A stretch of DNA of 64,000 nucleotides from Eleusine coracana subsp. coracana. Lineage: Eukaryota; Streptophyta; Magnoliopsida; Poales; Poaceae. Made by a program: the position numbers and the translations under genes. Below are positions 33,804 through 44,508 of the stretch, piece by piece. A model generated the notes under the pieces. That model searched no databases and was not told the origin of the DNA. It saw only the letters and a program-made list of their open reading frames with translations. Position 1 is the stretch's first letter, and every line of letters begins with the position of its first letter. Location: NCBI GenBank assembly GCA_032690845.1, contig CM064427.1, positions 18,797,501 through 18,861,500 of the forward strand. Direction: 5' to 3'.

Positions 33804-34796
33804 TAGCATTGCATCATGCATTTGTATACTTGTTGCATTTGTATTTGCATTCTTTGCATTCATGCATTTTGCAATGTGATACCTTACATGCCTCCAAGCA
33901 TGTTTCTAGGGGGAGTTGCTTATTTACAATGTAAGTATATGACCCTCTAGATGATTATATAGTGATCTTTCTGCTTCATGCCCATTGAGTCATGTTCAAA
34001 TGAGCTCCGAGGTTAAAACTACTCGCGCGGCTCAAAGACAAATGACTCATACATTCCCAACACACTAATGACTAACCATTGCATCCTTGAGGAAATATTT
34101 TGTTGAGTCTTATGTGTAGGGGGAGCTATGGTGAAACACTATCATGACCAAGAAGGAGCACCATGAAAGGGGGAGTTTTCCTAACTCTTGCCATTTATTA
34201 TTTGCTTGTTGGTTGTCTTGTGTTTTTGCCTTTGTTTTTTGGTGATAGGTGACAAAGGGGGAGAAGGAACATGAAGATCCAAAATCCAAGTCTAGATCGA
34301 CAACACAAAGGGGGAGAAGAACATGAAGACCCTAAAGCCAAGTAAAAGAGGAGAAGGAAAGATGGAGAAGAACAAAAAGATCAAATGAAGATGATCAAAG
34401 AAAATGATGCATGTTCACTTGGAGTATGCATTAAGATCAGGTCAAGATGAACATCTACACCAACATGAAGAAGAACAATGATGGTGCTTTTCTACAACAA
34501 CAATGAACATCTACACCGCCATGAACATCTACGTCCTTGGTGCATGCCTACTTCAACAAGACCATCAACCACGACACCATGATGGGCGCAAAATTGAACT
34601 CAAGCTCAACTTCTAGTGTGCTACGTGATTTGGTAGTTCTCCCTCAACACCTAGCACATTTCAAGAGGGAGACTACTTCCAAGGTAAGGACCAAGGTAAT
34701 CCTTTCATTTCTTTTTTTTCCTTTGGCTTCTTGTTGTTCGTCCGTTTTGGATCATCATAAGTAGTGGTTGTCATCCATCACCAAAAAGGGGGAGAT
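33513..34796 (+). other. Sirevirus A 3' untranslated region with repeated polypurine tracts
   Basis: Long non-coding region between pol and the 3' LTR. GGGGGAG tracts occur at about 33909, 34118, 34168, 34255, 34308 and 34788; the last (AAAAAGGGGGAGATT) abuts the LTR and is the functional-position tract. Multiple tracts are known in Sireviruses. A (TC)n microsatellite lies at 33759-33798. Confidence 0.75.
33759..33798. repeat. (TC)n microsatellite
   Basis: About 19 uninterrupted TC units. Confidence 0.9.
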
Positions 34797-36675
34797 TGTA
34801 AGGATCATGACCATTGAAGTCACACCAAGGTGGTGATGAATGACAAACATGAAATGTGACTAATGTATACACGAGTGTTATTCGTGTAGGAAACCTTTTC
34901 TACCTTATGATGATAGTAGACGGCGGCCTTGGCAATTGATGACAATGACCGCAAGCATGGTGGAGTCCAAGGGTTGATGGAGATGGATCAAAGCTGAGGA
35001 CAAGCTATAGAGCAAGTGTTTGGAACACTTGTCTAGTTGTTAGGGCTATGAGTCCATAGGAAAAAACGGACTATCAAGGGGGTCTAGGTCATTTCTCTTA
35101 GGTCATGTCTAGTCGATGATGTGCAAGGTTGCTCGGTGAAATCACAGGCACTAGGTGACAGTGGAGAAGCCAAGGAGCTGTTCGGAGAAGCCAGGAAACA
35201 AAGTCAAGCGAGGACGAGGAGTTTCAGCTTCTGGACGAAGTGACCGGACAGAGGGGTCAGTGGAGACCATACTGTACGGTCACTAAGTGGACAGAGAGCA
35301 GTTTGCAAGCAATTTGTCTACGCAAGGATCAACAGTGACTGAACGGTCCAGTCAGTAGACTGGATGGTCCGGTCTGTATGGCGACACGACGAGACAGAGA
35401 GGACACAAATTGGGAGCTCTCTAGAATGGAGAGAGAAAGTCTGCCCGGACAGTCCAGTCAGTAGGAGATCAGCAGGGGTAGAGCCATTCGTGCCGAGGAT
35501 TGCAGTGACTGGACGGTCCAGACAGGCAGTGACCGAACAGTCCGGTCAGTTGGCCTAGAAAGTTGATTTCGTGGAGCAACGGCTAGTTGGAGTTTGGAAG
35601 CCTTTATAACTTCATTGTTGGGGTATTTGTGACCTGTCATGGCCAGTGGAATACCTAGGAGCATTTGGTAAGATCCAAGAGGAAAAGAGGAGAGCACTAG
35701 GAGGAGATATTGCATATCTTGAGAGTGCTAGTGAGAGTAACAAGGAGTGATCTTGCACATCGAAGGCTAGGTGTCCTTGAGGGTGTGATCTAGGTTATTA
35801 CTCTTGGTGTATGGTGACACCTAGACCGGTTAGATGTTGGTGATCGAGCCTATCATGAACGGTTGTGAAGGCCGTCACACGTTTATACACGGTTTGAGCC
35901 GCCGGTGAAAGGGGCAGCGCTAGTGAGGGCTCGTGCCGGCTCGGGGAGTTCGGCAAGTTCTCGAGGTAGGTGAGCTTGTGCCTTGGTGGCAGCGGTGACG
36001 TGCAGCGTGTCTTCACTCCGGGAGTGATTGCGGGCTCGTGGGCGAGAACTCCACATTGGTGGCGGCAGGGACTGGGACTCCAGCGAGAGTGGTCCAACGA
36101 GGAGGAGGGAAAGGCGCCATCCTTCCGAGACCTCGGGAAAAAATCATGAGCCATCTCTTACTCTACTCCTTACTATGATGCATTACTTTCCGCATTTACA
36201 TACCATGCTATTCATGCTTGTATGCTTACCGTGCCCTAGTTGATTACTTGTAGACTTGCATGAATAGGCTTCTCTACTTGCTAGTTGTGCTTAGCTTTCA
36301 CTTCATGACTAGCATGTATAGGAGTTGCTTTGGCTTGATCGATCACCCTTGTATGTATAGTTCTACTCATGCTTGTGTGCTTATCTTGTTCTTGATGATC
36401 CAGTAGCTTTGCATGAGTGGGCTCCTTTGCTAGCTTGTTGTTTGCTTCCGCATGTCTTTATCACTAGCTTGCATAGGAGTTGTATTGCCTTCTGTGATCC
36501 ACTAGTATGTTTAGGTTGTTGTTTCTTTCATAGGTTCATTATCTTGCTAGTGTGATCACCACTAGAATTGTGAAGGAGTTGTCTTGAGTGGTCGGTTTTA
36601 GGAATTGGTAAATTTGGTACATAGTGCGAGTTCCCGATTCAACCCCCCCCCCCTCTCGGTCACTTGGTCCTTTCA
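34797..36675 (+). repeat. Sirevirus A 3' LTR, complete
   Basis: 1,879 bp from TGTAAGGATCATGACCATTG to CCTTTCA. It contains the paired palindrome block (35242-35547), a TTTATAA box near 35603, an 11-base C-run at 36643-36653 and the terminal TTTCA. It matches the window-start copy (1-1558) and the 5' LTR remnant (28425-29364). Confidence 0.9.
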
Positions 36676-39168
36676 TTTGGTCTGCACCTCATTGCCGACT
36701 GCCTTCTAGATCTCCAGCCGGTCGGACAGCATCAACTGTTGGTCGGCCATCTCACAACTCTGCACATTACAATTGAAAGAATTCCGAAGGTCAAAATGGA
36801 GAGAGATTATTCCTTTAGGGCCTAGCATCTTGGGAGTGAGGTATGGGTAGTGCAGGACCGCCATGAATTTTGCCATTGCTGGTCTGTCGAGGATAGCATG
36901 GTAGGCTGACTCCAAATTGGCCCCTTGGAAGATTACACGCTCGGTCTTAAAGTTCTCACGGGTTCCAAAGGTAACAGGCAGAATGATCTGTCCAATAGGA
37001 ACCAAGGCCTTGCCAGGCACGATCCCATGGAAGGGTGAGGAACTCGACTGGAGGTCATTGACCGATAAGCCTAACTCCATGAGGGTCTTGGTGAAGATCA
37101 GGTCCATACTGCTTCCTCCGTTGATGAGAACTTTGTTGAACTTGACCCCCTTCATTGTTGCTGCGAGTACCAGTGGGTAGCGACCTGGCTTGGGCAGGTG
37201 CCTGGGGTGATCCGACCAATCAAATGTATCTAGTACCTCAGACCAGCTCATGTACTTGGGCATAGCAGGCTCTACGTTGTTGATCTCTTGTAGTTCTAGC
37301 TTTTGCTTGTGTTTGGACATGCAGGCATCCGGGCCACCGAAGATGAAGTTGACTTCCTTCTGGGGCTCCTGGAACTCTCCTTCCTCGTCCTTGTCATCAC
37401 GGTCATTAGTCTTGTCCTTGCCATTGCGCCTTGGTGGATCCTTGGCAACCTTGAGCGCGGCAATCGCAAAGCCTTTCAGTCGGTAATAGTCCTTGGCTTT
37501 GTGGTTTCCCTTTGGGTGCCATAGGCACGGGCCACTTAGCAAGTCGTCCATGGTCTGTTGGTTCATCTGAGGGTTCTTCTTGGATCGGTCTACCAAAGCG
37601 ACCATGTTGTCGTTCTTCCTTTTCTTATCCTTCTTGGAAGACTCCGACTTGTCTGAATGCTTCTCCTTGCCTTTGCCGCGGATGTCATACAATGCCGACT
37701 CACTTGACGTGAACTTATCAGCGATGTCAAAGCACTCCCGAGCGGTCAACTTGAGATCATGAATCCTCTAACTGATCTCCTAGACCAGGTCATCACTCTG
37801 TATACCTCCTTGGAAGGCTGCAATGATCTGCTGATTTGGGACATTAGGGATCTCGGTCTTCTTGGCACATAACCACTTAATGTAGTCACGTAGGGACTCG
37901 TTAGAATTCTGCTTGATCCGGGTGAGGTCGAAGTGGTTGCCCGAATGATTACAAGTAGCTTGGAAACTCTGTATGAGCTTCCTATTAAGGTCTCCCCAAG
38001 AGGTGACCGATCTCTCTGGGAGAGATGTGAGCCAAATCCGAACGGCCAGATCAAGGCAGACCGGTAGGTAATTGGCCATCACAAAGGTATCTCGCCCGGC
38101 TGACCGAATTGTCGTACTGTATAGCTGAAGTCACTCTCGGGGGTTGGTCTGACCGTCGTATTTCTCAATGGGAACCAGCTTGAATCCTTTCGGCCACCGA
38201 GCTATGCAAAGCTCAGGTACATAGGCCTTGATGCCTTCGAATTCTTCATCGCTCGGAGTAGTGGACCTTCTATGTCGGTCAGGAGATGAAGATGGGCGAC
38301 GATTATGGTGAGGGCCAACGTCGTCATCGTGGCGATGACGCCGATTATCTTCATCACGATTCTCACGCTGGTCCTGATCATCACGCCGACGTGGATCGTC
38401 GCGGTTGTTTCTTGGAGGTGGATCACGTCGGTCTTCCCGTCGGTTGTCGGTCCTTCGATCGCGGCGCTCCTCCTTGTGGCATCGGTCGTCCCGAGCCCAC
38501 TCTTCGTAATGAGAGTTGATGGTATCCCGACCATCACGGATACTAAGGAAATTGCTCAGATCACGACGCCTTCGTTGACCGCGTGATGTCGCATGACTGG
38601 AACTTGCCACCGACTATGATTCATCCCTGACCGCCTCTTGGACTGCAACAGCCTTGAGCATGGCCACCGCCTTATGCATCACAGGGGTCTGATATGCTGC
38701 GTCAGCCATCAAGCTGTCGAGCAATGTTTTAGCCTCGGTGATGTTGTTCTGCGGGGTGTCGTAGACCTTGACGTCGTCTACTTTGATCTCAAGTTGTCCA
38801 AGGTCTAGGTGGCGTGCGAGGCGAGATCCACGTGATCCTCTCGCTCGGTGGCGATGTCCTCCCGACGAGTTGTTGTCTTAGGGGTTCTCTTCCCTGTGGC
38901 GTTCTTCTACGCGGCCATCTTCTTCGTGACCGTCTCTTTTGCGGTCACCCTCCTCATCGTTATCTCCTGATGGATTCTCATCTATCTCGACCACATTCAC
39001 GATCAGAGGGTATAAGCAGGCAGATCCGTCTAAATCCTCATCAAAGGAACGGACCGACTTTGAGTCGTACCCGATGGGTGGGTCTGTATCGTCAAATCCG
39101 AGTGGAGCTAATGCTGGGATCAGATCTGATGAGCTTGGTGATAGTGCCATGAAACTGGTTGCAGCCAA
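36676..39168 (-). pseudogene. Tat Gag and protease, single decayed frame
   Basis: From ATG at 39168 one reading frame runs to 36706, interrupted only by in-frame stops (near 38878, 38632, 38131, 37780 and 37750). Acidic N-terminus; an Arg/Asp-rich stretch at 38230-38560; Gag core RWPKGFKLVPIEKYDGQTNP, VMANYLPVCL, IQSFQATCNH and ESLRDYIKWLC; a knuckle-like CLWHPKGNHKAKDYYRLKG near 37510. The protease has VLINGGSSMDLIF near 37120, where Asn replaces the catalytic Asp usual at that place. The remaining flank (36676-36705) joins to 17830 across the Sirevirus insertion. Confidence 0.88.
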
Positions 39169-39332
39169 GTCGGATCGAGTCCTCCAGACCTAGGTCTTCG
39201 TTGGTGTCGACGGTGAAATCGAGTGATCCGAAGGAGATCTTGAAGTCCGGTGAGTACTGGATGTTGAAAATTTAGGCCAGCATAGTCGACGAAGAATCCC
39301 GGTGAGCCTTGTCCCCTACCTAGCGTGCCAAC
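39169..39332 (-). promoter_or_regulatory. Tat leader with primer binding region
   Basis: Immediately inside the 5' LTR the minus strand reads TTGGCACGCTAGGTAGGGGA (39312-39332), the position and form of a plant Gypsy primer site. I cannot name the tRNA with certainty. Confidence 0.6.
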
Positions 39333-39694
39333 TATCGAGACTTGATCTCGGCAATATATTTATAGGGCTACATCGGGACTAAGAACTACGATGGTTGAGA
39401 CACAAGACGTCGAGTTATAAAGGTTCGGGCCCTCTCGATGAGAGTAAAATTCCTATGTCCTGTGTTGCTTTGTAATCTCGTGCCCCCAATGGGGGTTCCC
39501 TGCCATGTTATATATCCTATCGGCAGGGGGTACATGAAGAGTCCTACTCGTAGTCTACAAGGATTTACATAGAAAGTCTATCTCTAATTGCCTTGCGCTC
39601 CAAGCCGACTCGGTCGGTTCCCTTATTGGTGAGGTACCCGGTCGGTTGCCGACTTAGGCATATCTATGGATAACCGGAAGGTAAGTATTCCACA
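39333..39694 (-). repeat. Tat 5' LTR (right copy)
   Basis: 362 bp, TATCGAG to ATTCCACA on the plus strand, collinear with 10288-10665 apart from a few substitutions and short indels. The terminal TG is mutated to TA at the left. The target duplicate CAACT follows. Confidence 0.85.
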
Positions 39695-39699
39695 CAACT

Positions 39700-40490
39700 C
39701 GTGGAGAGCTTTCTTGACCATTTGGATTTCTGGGGGACCTATAGAGAGCCAAGAGGAGAAGAGAAGACACTTGTGTGAAGATTGGATAACTATCTTTGAG
39801 CATCTAGGAGAGTAACAAGAGCATTCCTTCATCTCTAGCCTAGGGTGGTTGTAGAGAGTGATTAGTGTTGTTACTCTTGGTTCATAAGACCAGACTGGTT
39901 AGGTGTTGGGGATAAATCCTATCGTGATTGGTTGTGAAGACCATCACATGTTTGTACTAGGTTAGAGCTAGACTTCGAAAGGAGCATCAAGTAGAGAGCA
40001 CTTGTGTGTGCACTAGCAGAGTGCAGCAAATCCTTAAGGGAGGCAAGCTCATGCTCGAGGAGTGTTTTTCACGCAACCACGCCATCAGTCAAGCAGTGAT
40101 GCAAGCTTGTGTAAAGACTCTACCATTGAGTGGCGAGAGGGATCAATACTCCGGCTTGAGTCGATCCAATAGGGACTAGGGGAAGACGCCATCCTTCTGA
40201 TACCTCGGGCTAAAATCTATGAGCATTCTCAAAACACTCTCCTTACTTACCGTCTTTAATTCCACACTTATGTGTAAGTAGAGATAGGGTGGTCATGGCC
40301 ATATATGCTTGTTGATTGGCCTAGCACTGCTTGCATTACATCATACTACTAGGATTGCTAGGAGTTGAGTTTGATAGAATTGCATAGCACTTGCCGTTAG
40401 AAGTTGTGAAGAATCAGTTAGTGAAGTTTGAGTTGATGATACATATAACCGACCCAATTCTCCCCCTTTTGATATTTCTCGATCCTTAAA
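39700..40490 (+). mobile_element. Sirevirus family B LTR, right part
   Basis: It continues the LTR interrupted at 10287 (TATAAATAG...CAACT, then CGTGGAGAGC). It shows the downstream landmarks of Sirevirus LTRs (GTTACTCTTGG, GGTTAGGTGTTGGGG, TTCTCCCCCTTTTG) and ends GATCCTTAAA. A perfect initiator-tRNA site TGGTATCAGAGCC lies at 40493-40505, so it was a 5' LTR. No Sirevirus interior follows: the element is truncated within about 20 bp. Confidence 0.8.
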
Positions 40491-40492
40491 AG

Positions 40493-40505
40493 TGGTATCA
40501 GAGCC
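40493..40505 (+). promoter_or_regulatory. Primer binding site of truncated Sirevirus B
   Basis: TGGTATCAGAGCC, exact match to the consensus initiator tRNA-Met site, two bases after the LTR end. Confidence 0.85.
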
Positions 40506-41945
40506 AACTGCTCATTATAGGTGGAGGCGGTGAGGTGAGATCTCCCCCTCCATCATAGGTGGAGGCGGCAAGGTAGGCTCCACTCCGTGCTGGTTGAGGC
40601 GGCGAGGTGGAGGGGTCCCATTTTGGTGGAGTTTCATGAGTAGTCGCAAGTGGAGGCGAAGGAATTGCTCGTCTGCGAGTCGCGGCGCAAGTTGAAGGCA
40701 GCTGATGCGGGAGAGGAGGGATGGGGTTGTGGTTCTCAGAAGCGGTATGGGTCACAGGTGGTGGGGGGACCGGCTCGTAGGTGGGACAATTGATCGCAGG
40801 TGGGAAGATAGATCACATATTGGGCGAAGGTAGTAGATGAAAGATATAACTCTATTGGCATTTTTAATAGTAGAGAAAAGCAAGTGTTGCTTGTTTCAGT
40901 CAAAAAGTAGAAATCTTAAAAAATGTCTCCTCTCCATCCACCATGGAAATCATAAAAAAGAGTTATTATGTTGAAGTCCTATCCTAAAAAAGAGGGAGAA
41001 CTACTAGTAGTTGATGTTGGTATGCTGACATTGCACTGCATCACGAGGAAATACAATGCAAGGCTGTTATATAATAACTAGCATTTAGACAGCTAATATG
41101 AATAATGTAATGAAAAATAGATATATTGTTGCACGAAAGCATCAGGTGGAAAGGCATGTCTCGTGTGATATAAAAATCAGTAAAAAGATTCATTCTCTCA
41201 AAAAGTCGAATACGACCAAAATGGCTGGTTTGCAACGCCAATGATGCGCATTGAAGTTGTAGCATTAACCTCGTCATACCACCAAATTCAATTGCACCAT
41301 ATGTTTCGTCCTCTTCGGTGGGTTTTGTTTTTAACTCACAGGGATTGCAGCGTGAAATTGTTGGTTCTGTCTTAATTTGTAGATTATGATTACTAAAGAT
41401 ATTCACACTAGAATAGAGAAATTCTTCTTTCGTGGTGAACTAACAATGTGTAGAAACTGCGAGCATCTCCAACAGATAGCCTAAAATGATGACCTGTCCC
41501 TAAAAACTAACAAATTGACCAAAACCTACTCCAACAGATAGCCTAAATGGTTACCTATCCCTAAAAGTTTTAGGCTACAACCTAAACCTCTCCCGATCAC
41601 CCAAATATACCAATCCAATTGGTCGTGACCGAAAAACTCCGTCCACGCACGTGAAAGGCTAACCACCCGTCCTGGACATTTCCACGCCCATCCCGCCGCC
41701 ATCCTCTTGGCTCAACGTTGTGCATCCGACCGCCGTCAGTGACATGGATGGACACAATGGCGTTCTCGTCTTCGTCCTCCACCCATCACTTCTTAGGACC
41801 GAGCCTCTAGGTGCGAGCAAGGCTCCTATGCACAAGAAGGCGTTGCTTCCTTGAGTACCGGCACCATGGAAGGTGATGGCGGTCTTCTTACGCCCCCCCC
41901 CCCTCACTTCCTGCTAAGCCACCTGAGCCGCCTCAATGCCAGTTG
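40506..41945. other. Intergenic, unassigned
   Basis: 40520-40800 is G-rich with repeated GGTGGAGGCGG units on the plus strand. 41461-41590 begins GAGCATCTCCAACAG and carries GCCTAAA-type repeats like a common grass MITE; an inverted copy of that terminus is at 50341-50355. 41640-41930 is GC-rich and open on both strands without a known domain. No supported gene. Confidence 0.4.
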
Positions 41946-42795
41946 TGAAAGTGCATCTAGGCCCCCGTGTGGGTTTTTGGTTGATTAATGACAAACAATT
42001 AAAGGACTAATGATATTTGCTACGTGTATGAGTAGGGTGAATACTTCATGCATCAAAGATGACCCCTCAAAATGAAAAGGAAAAAGAAAGAAGGCAACCG
42101 ATGACTCTTAGTTATTCTTATTTTTTTTTTAGTCATAGGTGTGTCGTACTATCAAGAGGGACACAAGAAAGAAAGTGGTAAAATTAACCAAGTGCTATTA
42201 ACTCTTAGCACCATATTGCATTCCTAAAGCCTAAAAATCCTATCCTCTCTCTAGGACCCGGACTAGTCCGGATTTGGCCGGACTAGGCCAGCATGGGCTA
42301 AAACAGAACCGGTTTTGGTTCTGGAATCGACCCAGCCAGACTAAAATGCTATTTTCCAGACTAGGCTGGGTAGATGACCCATCCGGACTAAGCCGGCTTT
42401 GGCCGGATTAGTACGGGTCAGGGTCATTCTACAAAGGTTTTCCTTTGGGGAGCTGCTTGATTCGGACTAAGCCAGATATTTTCAGACTAGTCCGGGTCAC
42501 TAACACTTAGTCGTTTTTGAGGGTCATGCGAGCGTCTGTGCTAAGTTTGAACTCCAGGGCCGGACCGGACTAAGCCGGATCTCTGACCCCCAATGACTCT
42601 TTTACTCTCCCCGACTACAAATATGCCCCTTCATCCCCAAAGTGTCGTTGGCCACTCTATTGAGCTCAAAAATAGATCTGAGCACTGTTGAGCTTTCCCA
42701 ACTCTCTCCCAAACTTGCGACTTCAATTCTTGAGGGATTGAGAGAAGATTTGTGACGATTTGAGTGAGCCATCTTATATTGCATTGGAGCACTTT
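41946..42795 (+). repeat. Sirevirus C 5' LTR, truncated
   Basis: Collinear with 46570-47433. Its TATA box has decayed (TACAAATA at 42615 against TATAAATA in the 3' LTR). Carries the CCGGACTAGTCCGG palindrome pairs centred near 42265/42285 and 42390/42410. Confidence 0.85.
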
Positions 42796-43453
42796 AAGGG
42801 CCTGATATCATGCTTAGTGTGCATCTAGGCATGATATCATGCTTAGTGTGTGTATGTGTGCAAGGTTTCAAGCTGCTCCTAAAGAATGCCATTTAAGGGC
42901 CGCTAAAAGAATTATACGATATTTGGTTCATACTCCCAACCTAGGGCTTTGGTATCCAAAGGGCTCCGTATTTAATCTTATTGGTTATTCCGATGACGAC
43001 TATGTGGGGTGTAAGGTTGATAGGAAAAGCACATCTAGGATATGCCAATACTTGGGTAGGTCCCTCGTATCATGGTCATCCAAGAAACAAAACTCTGTTG
43101 CCCTATCCACAGCCAAAGCGGAGTATGTTGCAGCCAGTAGTTGTTGTGCACAACTTCTATGGATGCGACAAACTCTAAAGGACTTTGGTTACACTATGAA
43201 CAAAGCTCCTCTCCTATCTGACAATGATAGTGCCATAAAGATAGCCAATAACCCCATTGACCACAACCGCAAAAAGCACATAGACATTAGACACCATTTC
43301 TTGAGAGATCATACTATCAAAGGGGATATCTTGATTATTCATGTGCGCACCGATAAACAATTGGCCGATATATTCACCAAGCCACTAGATGAGAAAAGAT
43401 TTTGTGAGCTTAGGAATGAGCTAAATATCATTTATTCTAGGAATGTGGCTTGA
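42796..43453 (+). pseudogene. Sirevirus C RT end and RNase H
   Basis: From the deletion joint the frame reads MLSVCMCARFQAAPKE (end of RT), LRAAKRIIRYLVHTPNLGLW, then RNase H with GYSDDDYVGCKVDRKST, WSSKKQNSVALSTAKAEYVAA, LLSDNDSAIKIA and LADIFTKPLDEKRF. It stays open for 204 codons from 42839. Compared with other Sireviruses the second active-site region reads TAKAEY instead of TAEAEY; the Glu itself remains. Nothing upstream of the RT C-terminus survives. Confidence 0.88.
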
Positions 43454-44508
43454 AAGGTTGCACATCTCTTGTGGCATAGGATAGATGTTTGCAAAAGAAA
43501 ATGATTGAAAAATATTGATTATTTCTCTATTTTGAAAAACTTTTGGAGTTGATCTTTGGATCATGTTAATTTGGATGTGACCATTGTTTGATTGATTGTG
43601 TGTGGCTGGTGTCATTCAATGAAACACTATTTTTGAAAAACTATGTCCAATATGATCAACAAGATCTCCCTATCTAATAGGTAATTTCTACCCATATATA
43701 TGCTCTCTGAATCAACAGCTGTCGGACATAGACGGCCCTATCGGCATCTTAGTCTGGCCCTGTTATTTCCTACGGGCTTCAGTCAGAAGCCGGACTAGGA
43801 TGCCAACCCTAGCGTCTTATTCCGCCATCGGGTTTTCACTTACAACCGTTGGAGACTTACCCCTTCGGTCAACCCATTCTTTTTCTTCTCCACTTGTCCT
43901 CTCTCTCCTCTAAGGCGACCACGACGACCAGGGGCCTCTCTCCGGCGATCTCCTCCTCCCTCCATCAAGTGGACCAAGTTTTGGGGGGAAAAGACTCCTT
44001 GGGGCGCGGCCTAGCCCGAGACCCCACCGTTTTGAAGCCTCTCTTCCTTTCTCTCTAGGTACCTAGGGTTTCCTCCAATGTTTCTTCCATTCCTTAGATG
44101 CCCTAGGATTTTCTTCAATGTGAATGGTGTAGATGACTCCTATGACATCATTTGGGTACTTAGTGCTTCACATGATTGGGGGGATGTTGATTGGTTGATT
44201 TGCTAGCAGTGTTAGATTTCAGCATTGATAGGACCCAGACTAAGTCGGCTCTGTCCCATCTAAGTCCGGGTACTGATGGTCAAAACCTCTGATGTTTGCT
44301 TCAAATCAACACACCATTGTTTCTGCTCCCCTTGAATGCTTAGGATAAAAAATTATCTAGTTTATTCTGTCAGTACCCATACTAAGTCGGCCTTATGGCG
44401 TCTTAGCCCGCCTCTTGGCAGAATGCACTACTCTTTGTTTTTTTAAGTATCATTTGATCTTTCCTATCCTTTGGTCCTTATGCATAGTATTCATATCTCT
44501 CAGGAGCC
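43454..44508 (+). other. Sirevirus C spacer between pol and the accessory ORF
   Basis: Non-coding in the frames around it. Contains further degraded copies of the GGACTAAG/CCGG family motif (near 43740, 44230 and 44390) and AG-rich stretches. This may be the leader or an intron-containing region of the accessory transcript. Confidence 0.45.

Larger units (their letters stand above)
17831..36675 (+). mobile_element. Sirevirus family A element (Ty1/Copia), defective and itself interrupted
   Basis: The 3' LTR is complete (34797-36675). The 5' LTR survives as three pieces: 17831-17840, 18942-18957 and 28425-29364. Flanks are GTTGG (17826-17830) and TTTGG (36676-36680), a 5-bp target duplication with one mismatch. 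The interior (29365-34796) has a primer site, unrecognised ORFs where gag should be, integrase, a piece of RT and RNase H, and several G-rich polypurine tracts. Gag is not recognisable and most of RT is deleted, so the element cannot move by itself. Confidence 0.88.
10288..39694 (-). mobile_element. Tat-lineage Ty3/Gypsy LTR retrotransposon, minus strand, split by nested insertions
   Basis: Matching LTRs lie at 10288-10665 and 39333-39694, flanked by a perfect 5-bp duplication CAACT. On the minus strand the order is LTR, gag and protease (39168-36706), [insert 17831-36675], RT, RNase H with a second RNase H domain, integrase, an accessory gene in the opposite direction, LTR. Without the insert the element is about 10.6 kb. 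A second RNase H domain and an antisense accessory gene downstream of integrase are typical of the Tat lineage. Many in-frame stops and a frameshift make it inactive. Protease and RT sequence resumes coherently across the insert, confirming one element. Confidence 0.9.
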
